Shown piece by piece: positions 28,148 through 37,600 of a stretch of 64,000 bases of DNA. The notes beneath the pieces were generated by a model. It made no database searches, was not told the origin of the DNA, and saw only the letters and a program-made list of their open reading frames with translations. Source of the DNA: Psychrosphaera saromensis (GTDB taxonomy: Bacteria; Pseudomonadota; Gammaproteobacteria; Enterobacterales; Alteromonadaceae); contig NZ_MSCH01000003.1 of NCBI RefSeq assembly GCF_002954545.1, positions 2,643,991 through 2,707,990 on the forward strand. The letters run 5' to 3'. Positions within the stretch are counted from its first letter, which is position 1. Each line of letters begins with the position of its first letter. A program made the position numbers and the translations under genes.

Positions 28148-30472
28148 TTATTTTAGATTTGCTTTTAACATCAAGCTCAAGCCTGACTGTCTTACGGTTG
28201 CCTTGTTTACTGCTTGCTGTATTTCCTGTGCCTGACCAAACAATGTAAATTGTTTTTTCGCTCGGGTTAAGCCGGTATACAAAATTTCTTTGGATAAAAT
28301 TTTATTGTTTTGATTTGGCTCTGGTAACACCAAAGCAACATGACTGAATTCTGAACCTTGGCTTTTATGAACTGTCATCGCGTATACGGTTTCGTGCTTA
28401 GGCAAACGTTGGCAAGCTACCGTTAATACTTCTCCGTCGGCTTGGATGAAATACGTCATTAGCTGTTTTGTAATACCATCAATTAACTGTAAACCAATAT
28501 CGCCATTGTATAAGCCCAAGTGATAGGCATTTTCTGAGATCATAATTGGTCGGCAATGATAATGCTGCTCGTATTGATTCACCAACCTACGACTAGCAAG
28601 TCGAGTTTTGATATGACGATTAATTCCTTCTATACCGTGTTCACCATCTTTAACACAGGTTAATATTTGAAATTGCTGTAAGTGATTAAATAACTCGTTT
28701 AATACACCTCGGCTTTTAGTAGCAATGTTTTGCGCTTGTCCACTATCTGTTTTAATGTCCGTTTGAAGGTCACTAAAGGCTTTGGCTTTTTCAATTAAGG
28801 CTAATTGATGTTTAAAACTGTGCTCTATTAATAAGTGATAATTATCCAGCTCTGGTTTTATCCAGTTGAGTTCACTGGCCGCCAACTTCTGTGTATCTGT
28901 GTTGGCGTGCTCAGATAACAAGCTAATGACTTTATGGCTATTACCTAAATTGATTTCAGTGGCTAAACGCCCTATTAAACCTGCTGCGTTAAAACGATAA
29001 CTCTTTTTGAGTTCTACCACTAAGTTTAACGACTGAGTTTCCGGCCTGCACAGTTCAGATAAAACATTGCCCGTTTCTACCGACGATAGCTGTTGTTTAT
29101 CGCCTAACAAAATAACTTGAGCGTGTGCCGGTACGGCAGATAGTAATTTACTCATTAAGCTTAGGTCGACCATAGATGCTTCATCCACAATCAAGACATC
29201 TAAAAACAGCTTATTGTTTTCATTATAAGCAAAATCATTTAAACCTTGCGGCTTAAGTAATCTATGAATAGTGACTGCCTTGTTGGGAATTGAGCGTTTA
29301 GTCTCTTGGTCTACGTCTATATTTGTCAGTGAGTTACTAATAGACTCTGCCAAACGTTGTGCCGCTTTCCCTGTTGGTGCGGTAAGTTGAATGTTTAATC
29401 CGCTTTTTGAGTCATGAGGTTTATACAATTGCACTAACGCAGCTAAAAGCTTAACCACTGTGGTTGTTTTGCCTGTACCTGGACCGCCTGAGATCACTGA
29501 AAAAGACTTAGTTATTGAATTGATAACCGCTTGTTTCTGCCAGTCAATCTCGTTACTTGTAGTATCAAGCTGTTGGCTTTGCGGAAATAACTCGGCCACA
29601 GTACTTTCAACTTGCTCATTGCTAAGCGCATCAAACCAATATAACTGGCTTTTAGCCGTTACATTAGTACTTATATTTAAGCTCGGGTTTTGGCTAATAA
29701 ACTTAACCACTGAATGCTCGTAATTGAAATAACGACGCATGTACAAACATTGTTGAAATAACACTAATGGTGTTTCGTCATGTAATAGCTCTATATGCTG
29801 AGGCTCTGTATGCTGTGGCTCCTTAGCTAAAGCGCTTTTACTTTCAATCAAACCACTTTGATCTTCAACTAAACCGCTGCGCAGTAGAATATCTTGCATG
29901 TCTGTATTGGTAACTGCACATTGGGCTAACACGTTTTGAGTTAAGCTGTGACTTTGCAGCTCTGGTGCTAACCAACCAAAAGGTTGCGCTAAATTAATAA
30001 GCTCTAAGTTTAAACAAGAATCTTGCAAACTCATGTCGTAACTTAACTTGGCCGACAGTAGCAAAATCAAATTGATCTCGGCTCTTGTTAAAGCAGCGTG
30101 AGTCTGTGCGCCTGATTCAGAGATGATCACCAGCTCGCCATACATAAAACAAGCAAAGTGATAATCCATAGACTGAATAACTTGATGTTGCTTTAACAAC
30201 AGCAGCCATTGTAACGTTTCTGGTAATTCTCGGTTGCCTAAATGGTTGCCGGTTTTATTGCTGTTTGTGTCGCTGTTTGTGTCTATGAGTGTGCTATTAC
30301 CTGAATCACTTGCTAGATCACTTAAATCTATGGTTTTAGCTTTACCTTGTACAAAATCCAGACCCTGTACAAAAATAGACGTGTCGGCAAACCATTGTTT
30401 AACTTTCTTGGTTGTCGACGTTGCTGCAACCTGGCTTTGTGAGCTTGTATTTGTATTGTTGTTATCAGTCAA
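28148..30472 (-). CDS. recD: Exodeoxyribonuclease V alpha subunit RecD
   Basis: RecD is the 5'-3' helicase of RecBCD. The Walker A box ISGGPGTGKTTTVVKLL is near residue 325. The DEAS box is in LIVDEASMVDLSLM, and motifs LLGDKQQLSSVETG and TVHKSQGSEF follow. I place the start at the TTG (30472) that overlaps the recB stop (TTTTGACTGA), giving 774 residues. An upstream in-frame ATG at 30568 would add 32 residues inside recB. E. coli RecD has 608 residues; here extra polar loops occur at the N-terminus and near 200-290 (Glu/Gln/Leu-rich). The gene is third in the recC-recB-recD operon. Confidence 0.93.
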   Translation of the reverse strand: MTDNNNTNTSSQSQVAATSTTKKVKQWFADTSIFVQGLDFVQGKAKTIDLSDLASDSGNSTLIDTNSDTNSNKTGNHLGNRELPETLQWLLLLKQHQVIQSMDYHFACFMYGELVIISESGAQTHAALTRAEINLILLLSAKLSYDMSLQDSCLNLELINLAQPFGWLAPELQSHSLTQNVLAQCAVTNTDMQDILLRSGLVEDQSGLIESKSALAKEPQHTEPQHIELLHDETPLVLFQQCLYMRRYFNYEHSVVKFISQNPSLNISTNVTAKSQLYWFDALSNEQVESTVAELFPQSQQLDTTSNEIDWQKQAVINSITKSFSVISGGPGTGKTTTVVKLLAALVQLYKPHDSKSGLNIQLTAPTGKAAQRLAESISNSLTNIDVDQETKRSIPNKAVTIHRLLKPQGLNDFAYNENNKLFLDVLIVDEASMVDLSLMSKLLSAVPAHAQVILLGDKQQLSSVETGNVLSELCRPETQSLNLVVELKKSYRFNAAGLIGRLATEINLGNSHKVISLLSEHANTDTQKLAASELNWIKPELDNYHLLIEHSFKHQLALIEKAKAFSDLQTDIKTDSGQAQNIATKSRGVLNELFNHLQQFQILTCVKDGEHGIEGINRHIKTRLASRRLVNQYEQHYHCRPIMISENAYHLGLYNGDIGLQLIDGITKQLMTYFIQADGEVLTVACQRLPKHETVYAMTVHKSQGSEFSHVALVLPEPNQNNKILSKEILYTGLTRAKKQFTLFGQAQEIQQAVNKATVRQSGLSLMLKANLK

Positions 30473-33400
30473 AATCAAACCCCATTTGTGGTACTGCTTT
30501 TGTTTCGGCTTCTGCAGGTACGGTTTCTGTAGGTGCGTTTTCTTTAGGTGCAGAGTCGATTTGCACATCTACTGCTTCAGTAGTCTTCGCTGTGGTAATG
30601 TTTTCTGCGGAAATGTTTCCTGCGGTATTCGCTGCTCTATCCACCGTTATGCTTTTTACTGAGTTTTCACCTTCATCATTTAACGCAGAATCCAAATATT
30701 CAATCACATCTTGTTTGATGTTCATTGTGTAAACGCCTGTTTGATCTTGCTCTGTGTCTTTGTCATTCATGCCACGTAAAAATAAATACATAGCACCACC
30801 AACATGCAGATTGTAATCGTAATCTTGTAAACGGGTTTTTAACCAACGATGTAATGCCAAGGTATAAATTAACGCTTGAATTTCATAATGATGATCGGAC
30901 ATGGAAACGGCTAAATTAGCTTGTGTATACGAGGCGAAATCATCACCTAAAAAGTTAGATTTATAATCCACCACATAATATTTACCTTGATGATGTACCG
31001 TTAAATCGATAAAACCTTTAACAATGCCAGACAATCCAGCTGGTTCTGCATCATTTTCTAAAAAGTGACCAAAGTGTACAAATTTCAAGCCCATCATACG
31101 TAACGCGTTACAAATAACTTCTGAATTAAGACGGTTGAAATTAAAGTAAAACTCCATTTCAACCAGACAGTTAGCTTGATTTATATCGGCTAATGACCAA
31201 CTTATCTGGTTACCTACCTCAACTTGGTTATGCGTTACTGTCGCGTTTGATATTTGCTCAGTTAAACTGCAATTTATAACTTGTTGCATCCATTCAACCG
31301 CAACAGAGAGCCATAAAGTGTCTATTCCGTATCGGGTTAATCCAGACTCTACAACATCCGCTTGTTCTGCTATTGGTTGTTGGAAATTAACATTCTCTAA
31401 AATCCAATGTAAACAAGTACCAGCGTTGGCTCCTTTGGGAAATGAGAATCGATTCAGTTCTGGTTCTGGTTTTAATTCAGGTTCAGATTTAGCTAACGTG
31501 GCTGATGTTACAAAAGCTACAGAAGCTTGTTCGTCCGATAATCCAGCCACCCATATATCGTTAAGCTGTTCTTGAGCAATACTTACAGTAGCTATTTTGT
31601 CCGTTTCAAGAACCTTTGTATTGTCTAAATGATGTGCCCCGGCCACTAATGACGAGTAACTCAGCATTTTCCAGTTGTCCTTTACGTCACCGGTAAACGG
31701 GATAAATTGTAGTTGTGCGTTATGGTCATTCTGTAAGTTCACACCTGCGTGTTTAGCTTGGTTAAACTGCGTGACCAATAAGTCTTCCGCCAATGAAGAG
31801 TAAGTAAAGCAAGTTCCTTGGCTGTTTTCAGTGCTAACAAAACGTTCACAGGTTTGCTGTATTAAGTCATTACTTGGTTTTTGATCTGTGGCTAATTCGC
31901 CTAGCAGCAATTGCCCTATCCCTGTGTTATCAAGCACTAGGCGTTTATAACCATCTAACAAGTTGAATACACCAATCACCAATTTATAAATAGGTCTGGT
32001 CATGGCAACGTACAACAAACGTAAGTCTTCGGCTAAACGTTCGCCCTCTGCTTGTTGTAGCTCTTGTTTACGGTTATCAACTCGATACGTTAAGCCCTGT
32101 TTATTTGTTAATTCATTTGTTTTATTCGAGGTATAAATGGCCGACTTAGCCGCTTTAAACTCGCAGACAAAAGGCAAATATACAATTGGATATTCCAGGC
32201 CTTTAGAAGCGTGGAGCGTGGCTATCTGTACTAAGTTGCTGTCAGACTCCAACCTTAGTTGTTGATCGTCTGTGGCGTCACTCCAGTTATCCTCAGAGAT
32301 AACTTGTTGTTCAAACCAATGTAATAACTTCTCAACACCTGCATGCTTAACCGATTGCTGCTGTATAAGCTCTGACAAATGGCGTTGGTCGGTGATTAAC
32401 CTTTCGTATTCGGTTGGTTCCAATAACTGCCAATTTGATAATGTGTCGGCTTGTAAAATAATGTATTCAATAGCACTCGATATTTGGCCGTAAGCCCATG
32501 TTTGATGGGCATTGTAAAACCATTCTAGGTGTTGCTGCCATAAAATAGGATCGTGTTGTAGGGCAAATAACTGCTCTACGTCGTAGCCAAAAAAGCGAGT
32601 TGCACAAGCGGCTCTGACCTTTTGCTCGTTAAATGGTGAGTTGATGGCCATTAACAAACGTAACAAGTCTTTGGCTAATGCGGTTTTAAATATGTTGTCT
32701 CGGCTAATAAACACAGAGCGGATATTCAATTGCGCTAAGGTTCTTTTGATCAAGCCTGCTTGATTACGGTTTCTAACCAGAACACAGATATCATTGGCTT
32801 GCACAGCGCGGGTTTTACCTGATTTGTCGATATAGGTCTTGTTCTCGCTCGCCTCTAACAAGGTTGTTTGAATTTGAGCCGCACACCATTTTGCCAATAA
32901 ACCTTCAGCTTCTGGGCCTTTAAAGCCTATTTTATCTGAGGTTGCAGTGTCTGGCAGTAAATGGCAAAACATCAGCTGATTATCATCTACGCCATTACTC
33001 ACCAATCTATTTGATGGTGATTGCCCTGCTGATACCACTTCAAATGGGATCTCTTTTTGTTTAAAACCTTCTTCACTTTGCACAAACACTTGGTTAACGG
33101 CGTTGATTAAATTTGGATGCGAACGCCAATTGGTGGCTAACGTGTAATGCTGTGTCTCTGGCAAGTCTTGTTTAGCCTGGATATACGTGAAAATGTCAGC
33201 ACCACGGAATTTATAAATGGCTTGTTTAGGATCGCCAATTAAAATCATATTGGACGGCACTTGTAACAACTCCGAGCTGCCATTGTCAGGCGTACTTTCA
33301 ACCACATCTGAGTTGTAAATGGCGTTAAAAATACCGTATTGAACTGGGTCGGTATCTTGGAATTCATCAATAAATGCAATTGGATACTTAGTTCTAATAG

Positions 33401-34691
33401 CGTTTAACAATAGATCATTGTTATTTTTCTCAGAATCGCCTGCACCAGAATCTGGGTTAATTGCGCTTAATAATTGAGTAAGTAAATCATCTGGATTAAT
33501 GATCTGTTGCTCATTTTTTATTTGCTGAGCACGTTGTTCTATATAGCCTTTAGCTAATGTTAACCAATAACTTTGAAAGCCACCGTTTTTAAGTTCGTGT
33601 TCAACTTGCGCCAATTTATCGATAACCTGGCTAATAGGATGATTTAGTGGCTCTGCCTTTGCAGTGTAGTTTTTGCTGTTATTAAGCGAGTCTGTGCCCC
33701 ACAAAGACCAATCGTCGTCTTTTAAAAATGGCGGGAACCAGTCATCTGACTGCATAAACTCAGTTAATAAAGGAATTCGTTTGTAGATTTTACCCGTCTT
33801 TTTTAGCTGTGCGTCTAACAATATTTTAGAAAAGTCGGCTTTTTGCCATTGTTGTTTTAATGTCACGATTAACGATTGGTAATCGTCCATCAAGGCACGG
33901 TAAGTTTGTTCGTTCACCTGTGGTGTTAATACGATGCTTTTGCCTAATACGCTAGCAATGTCTTTGTATAAGACATCTGGTGTACGCCAGTTTTGCTGAA
34001 ACCACGAGAATTCAGCGCCATTTAGCCCAACGACAAACTTACGCCAAAAGTCGTACAACGCCCCTTGTAAAACGGGCTTGTTGTCCATTTCAAACTTTTG
34101 CTCAAAACTAGAGTTGGTTTCAAAAGCAAATTGCTTAATACAACGGTGGCAAAAACCATGAATGGTAAAAATAGAGGCTTCATCAATTAACGTAATAGCG
34201 TTTTGCAGTCTGTGATACGCGTATAATATCGCTTGTTGTTTTTGCTCTAGCTCAGAATCTGCCTGCTCCTTGTCTTTTTCAGTACTAACTGAAGGAGAAA
34301 GAGAAGCAGACGCGTCAATCCAACGTACAACAAAGGTTTTTAATAACTCAACCAGGTTGCTATCCCAATTACTATAAAAGTTGCTATCAAAATCGTTTGA
34401 GCCTGATTCTGGCTCATATAACGCCTTAGATAACAGAACTTGCTGCGCTTCCAATAGCTTCTTTCTAACTCGGTCTCTGATCTCTTGCGTAGCGGCTTCA
34501 GTAAAGGTGACCACTAAGATTTGTTCTATCGACTTAGGTCGTAAATTTGGCTGACCATCCACTAAACCTAACAAGGCACGTAGATACAAAGTGGTGATGG
34601 TGTAGGTTTTACCCGTACCAGCACTGGCTTCAATTAATGCATTTTGATCAAGCGGTATAGTTAATGGGTTTAATATATTCATAATATTCAC
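30465..34691 (-). CDS. recB: Exodeoxyribonuclease V beta subunit RecB
   Basis: RecB is the 3'-5' helicase/nuclease of RecBCD. The 1408 residues begin with the UvrD-like Walker A EASAGTGKTYTI (21-32). Helicase motif FIDEFQDTDPVQYGIF and the motif LIGDPKQAIYKFRGAD follow. The C-terminal nuclease domain carries YYVVDYKSNFLG (near 1242), with the catalytic Asp and Lys. E. coli RecB has 1180 residues; the extra length includes acidic Ser/Thr/Asn-rich inserts and a Pro/Ala/Glu-rich tail of about 70 residues. The stop overlaps the proposed recD start. The start overlaps the recC stop by ATGA. Confidence 0.96.
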   Translation of the reverse strand: MNIMNILNPLTIPLDQNALIEASAGTGKTYTITTLYLRALLGLVDGQPNLRPKSIEQILVVTFTEAATQEIRDRVRKKLLEAQQVLLSKALYEPESGSNDFDSNFYSNWDSNLVELLKTFVVRWIDASASLSPSVSTEKDKEQADSELEQKQQAILYAYHRLQNAITLIDEASIFTIHGFCHRCIKQFAFETNSSFEQKFEMDNKPVLQGALYDFWRKFVVGLNGAEFSWFQQNWRTPDVLYKDIASVLGKSIVLTPQVNEQTYRALMDDYQSLIVTLKQQWQKADFSKILLDAQLKKTGKIYKRIPLLTEFMQSDDWFPPFLKDDDWSLWGTDSLNNSKNYTAKAEPLNHPISQVIDKLAQVEHELKNGGFQSYWLTLAKGYIEQRAQQIKNEQQIINPDDLLTQLLSAINPDSGAGDSEKNNNDLLLNAIRTKYPIAFIDEFQDTDPVQYGIFNAIYNSDVVESTPDNGSSELLQVPSNMILIGDPKQAIYKFRGADIFTYIQAKQDLPETQHYTLATNWRSHPNLINAVNQVFVQSEEGFKQKEIPFEVVSAGQSPSNRLVSNGVDDNQLMFCHLLPDTATSDKIGFKGPEAEGLLAKWCAAQIQTTLLEASENKTYIDKSGKTRAVQANDICVLVRNRNQAGLIKRTLAQLNIRSVFISRDNIFKTALAKDLLRLLMAINSPFNEQKVRAACATRFFGYDVEQLFALQHDPILWQQHLEWFYNAHQTWAYGQISSAIEYIILQADTLSNWQLLEPTEYERLITDQRHLSELIQQQSVKHAGVEKLLHWFEQQVISEDNWSDATDDQQLRLESDSNLVQIATLHASKGLEYPIVYLPFVCEFKAAKSAIYTSNKTNELTNKQGLTYRVDNRKQELQQAEGERLAEDLRLLYVAMTRPIYKLVIGVFNLLDGYKRLVLDNTGIGQLLLGELATDQKPSNDLIQQTCERFVSTENSQGTCFTYSSLAEDLLVTQFNQAKHAGVNLQNDHNAQLQFIPFTGDVKDNWKMLSYSSLVAGAHHLDNTKVLETDKIATVSIAQEQLNDIWVAGLSDEQASVAFVTSATLAKSEPELKPEPELNRFSFPKGANAGTCLHWILENVNFQQPIAEQADVVESGLTRYGIDTLWLSVAVEWMQQVINCSLTEQISNATVTHNQVEVGNQISWSLADINQANCLVEMEFYFNFNRLNSEVICNALRMMGLKFVHFGHFLENDAEPAGLSGIVKGFIDLTVHHQGKYYVVDYKSNFLGDDFASYTQANLAVSMSDHHYEIQALIYTLALHRWLKTRLQDYDYNLHVGGAMYLFLRGMNDKDTEQDQTGVYTMNIKQDVIEYLDSALNDEGENSVKSITVDRAANTAGNISAENITTAKTTEAVDVQIDSAPKENAPTETVPAEAETKAVPQMGFDFD

Positions 34692-37600
34692 TCCGCTCCT
34701 TGATCTTTTGAGACGCCTATTAAAGGGCTTGTTCGGCTTGAGTTAACTTCTGAACCAGCAGCCAACGCGCCTTTAACATCGCTAAGTACTTTATTGGCTT
34801 TCCCTTCTTGGTACTGCTCAAATAGCTCAGCCAAGTTAAGCTCAGACAATTGATAAAAGTTATCATCAAAGTCTTCTAATTTTTTCAGGTGTTTAGCAGC
34901 GTACTCATCATCTGTTAAGTTTCTCGCACTTAAGCTGAAGGTACTCGGTGTTATGTGTTTGGTCACTGTATTTTGCAAACTTAACTCTGACGCCCCTGCT
35001 AGTTTTTCTTTAAACCAATCAAATGCTGGGTCACTGTGCCATTTCAACATTTTGTTTTGTTGTTTGTATTGTACAAATACGCTTACCCAAAGTGATAACG
35101 CCTGTTGAGCTTGCTGCGGCGTTATTGGCTCAAACCAGCCCAATGTATTGTCATTACCAATTAATACGGTTGTAGAGCCGTCAAAGGCCGCACATTTGCA
35201 TAAATGCGTTAACCAGGCAGATAACTTATCTGAACTTCTTATTCTGCCGCTACGAACAAACAAACTGGCTTGTTGCCTATTTGACGACATAGTGGACAAA
35301 CCATTACCAAACACAAACCTTTCTATGGTCGCTTGTACTTTTACCTCTATCACGCTTTGAGTTGCCTGACTCGTACTTGGTAATTCAAGCTCAATAATAC
35401 TTTGCTTTTTAACGAGTTTGGCTTGTTGCTTTAATGACTCATCAGGATCTAAGTTAAGCAAGTCTTTCACTAAGTTAACTATGTCTGCACTTTGCTGTTG
35501 ATAAGCATTGAGTACCGACTCGCCCCACTTTTTAGCTGGGTAATTACCAGAGCGTAAGTACTTGTCGTTAGCAAAGTGATTATCTTGGTCAGTGTCAGAT
35601 GCATCAGAAAAAAGCAGTTGCTCTAATAAAGCTGACTGATTGGTATATTTTTGTAAACCGTCATGCTGAAACACTTCATGATCGGATAAGGCGTCGTTAT
35701 TAAAGTCGAGTTTAATGTCTAACACTCTACGATAAAAATACTTAATAGGATGACGCCAGAACTCGATTAAGTCATTTAGCTCTACAACTTCATTAAAGGA
35801 CGCATCATTAACTGGCATCTCATTAACTGGGCTCTCATTAACTGGGCTCTCATTAAGTGAACTAGCACCAAGAACACTTTGATCTTTATTTATTTTTATA
35901 GGATCAAAGCCTGATCTAGTTTGATCACCGAGATCTTTAATTGGATCTTTAGGGCTGTTTTTGTGATCAAACTGATCGTTTTTCAGATCCTGTCGATCTT
36001 GCGGACGATCAAAGTGATCCTCACCTATTCCCGCATTGTCTAGTGTGTGTCCGTAGTGGTCACTCACTGTACTATTATCTTTTGCGTTATTTTGTGTTTC
36101 ACAAACGTCAAACCAACGCTTAGAGTATGATTTATAAGGCTTATTTTGATTGACCGTTAAAAAGTACTCTTTGTTAAATGGTTGTAGTTTATGCTTGATT
36201 AACACACGATCAACCACTTGATCTGTTACTTGAGTAGCGTTTAATCCTTTATCCTTTGAATTGTCGACAATAAACGACTGCTCTATGTAGTCGATCAATT
36301 CCGACAAAATCACCGACGGCATTAAGCTCTGATTATTTTTTACCGACTGCCCTATAAAACTTAAATGAAGTTTATTTCTGGCTGAACTTACCGCTTCTAA
36401 AAATAAATATCGTTCATCTAATTTTGGTGAACGGTCACCTTTTCTCGCGTTATTTAAGCCAACTAAGTCAAAACTGATTGGGTCAACATGACGAGGATAA
36501 TCTCCGTCGTTTAAACCCAAAATACAAATCACTTTAAATGGCACTGAACGCATTGGCATCAAAGTACAAAAATTCATGCGCCCTGCCAAAAATCGTTGAG
36601 CTACTCCACTCTCACTTAAATGCTGTGCAAAAAAGTGATGAACTAAGTGATAGTTAAATTCGCCAGTAAAATCTCGGTCATCCAAATACACAGTTAATTG
36701 TGCAATAGCATTCCTAATTTTTTGAATGGTGATCTCGTCGAGCTTTTTCTGATATTCAGTTTGATGCTCACCGTCTTGACCATTGGCACTTGAGGTGAAC
36801 TCGTCCAGCGTAAACAAATGCGTAACAAACTGTTCAAGTAACTCGGTCCATTGTTCAATGGATTTGTCACCTGATAGAACCTGTTCTAATTCGCTTATAA
36901 AACTAAAGTAGTTTAATAACTTACCCAGAATGGCTTGATTAAGCCCTTCTATTTTTTGGTAAGCCAAAATGTTATTCCATAAACCTTGCTCACCCAACGA
37001 CACACCAAGCACCATACGTTTTAATCCGTACACCCAAGTGTTTAAGTCAATCTCAGGTAATTGCCATTTGGTTTTGTGTTTTGCGTCTTTCGCCCATTTG
37101 ATTTGGCTTTGTTCAATCCACTGCTTGATTAAATTAATATCCGCCTGGCTCAGCTTAAAAGTGGCCATAACTGCAGGTACTTCAAGGTGATCAAACAACT
37201 CAGAAACAGTAAAGCGCGACGAAGGCAGCAGTAATAAGTCTACAAAAGTGTTTAACAGTGGATTTTCTTCTAAGCCACCACGGTCAGAAATAGTAAAAGG
37301 TATGTTTTGTTTGTGCTGGCTTTTCTGTTTGTCGAAAGACTTACCAGCAGACTTTGTATCCACCGACTTAAAAACCGACTCAATAAAAGGCGCGTATTGA
37401 TTGACGTCTGGCACCATAACCAAAATATCTTTTGGTAATAATGTTGGGTCTTGCTCTATCCAACCTAATAATTTGTCTTTTAATACTTCCAGCTCACGAA
37501 TTCTGCTGTGGCAGTTATGAATAAGTATTGAGTCGTCGTTTTTATCTAATAGTACTTTGCCAAAATTTGAGTTGATTTGCTCTGGCGATAGAGGTGTTTG

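Noticed and set aside
30234-30732. Plus-strand frames opposite recD/recB
   Set aside because: They are antisense shadows of recB/recD with unnatural composition (runs of V, F, C) and no ribosome site.
35881-36019. Replication origin at the GATC cluster
   Set aside because: It lies inside recC, no DnaA boxes or AT-rich unwinding element were seen nearby, and neighbouring genes are not typical of oriC.
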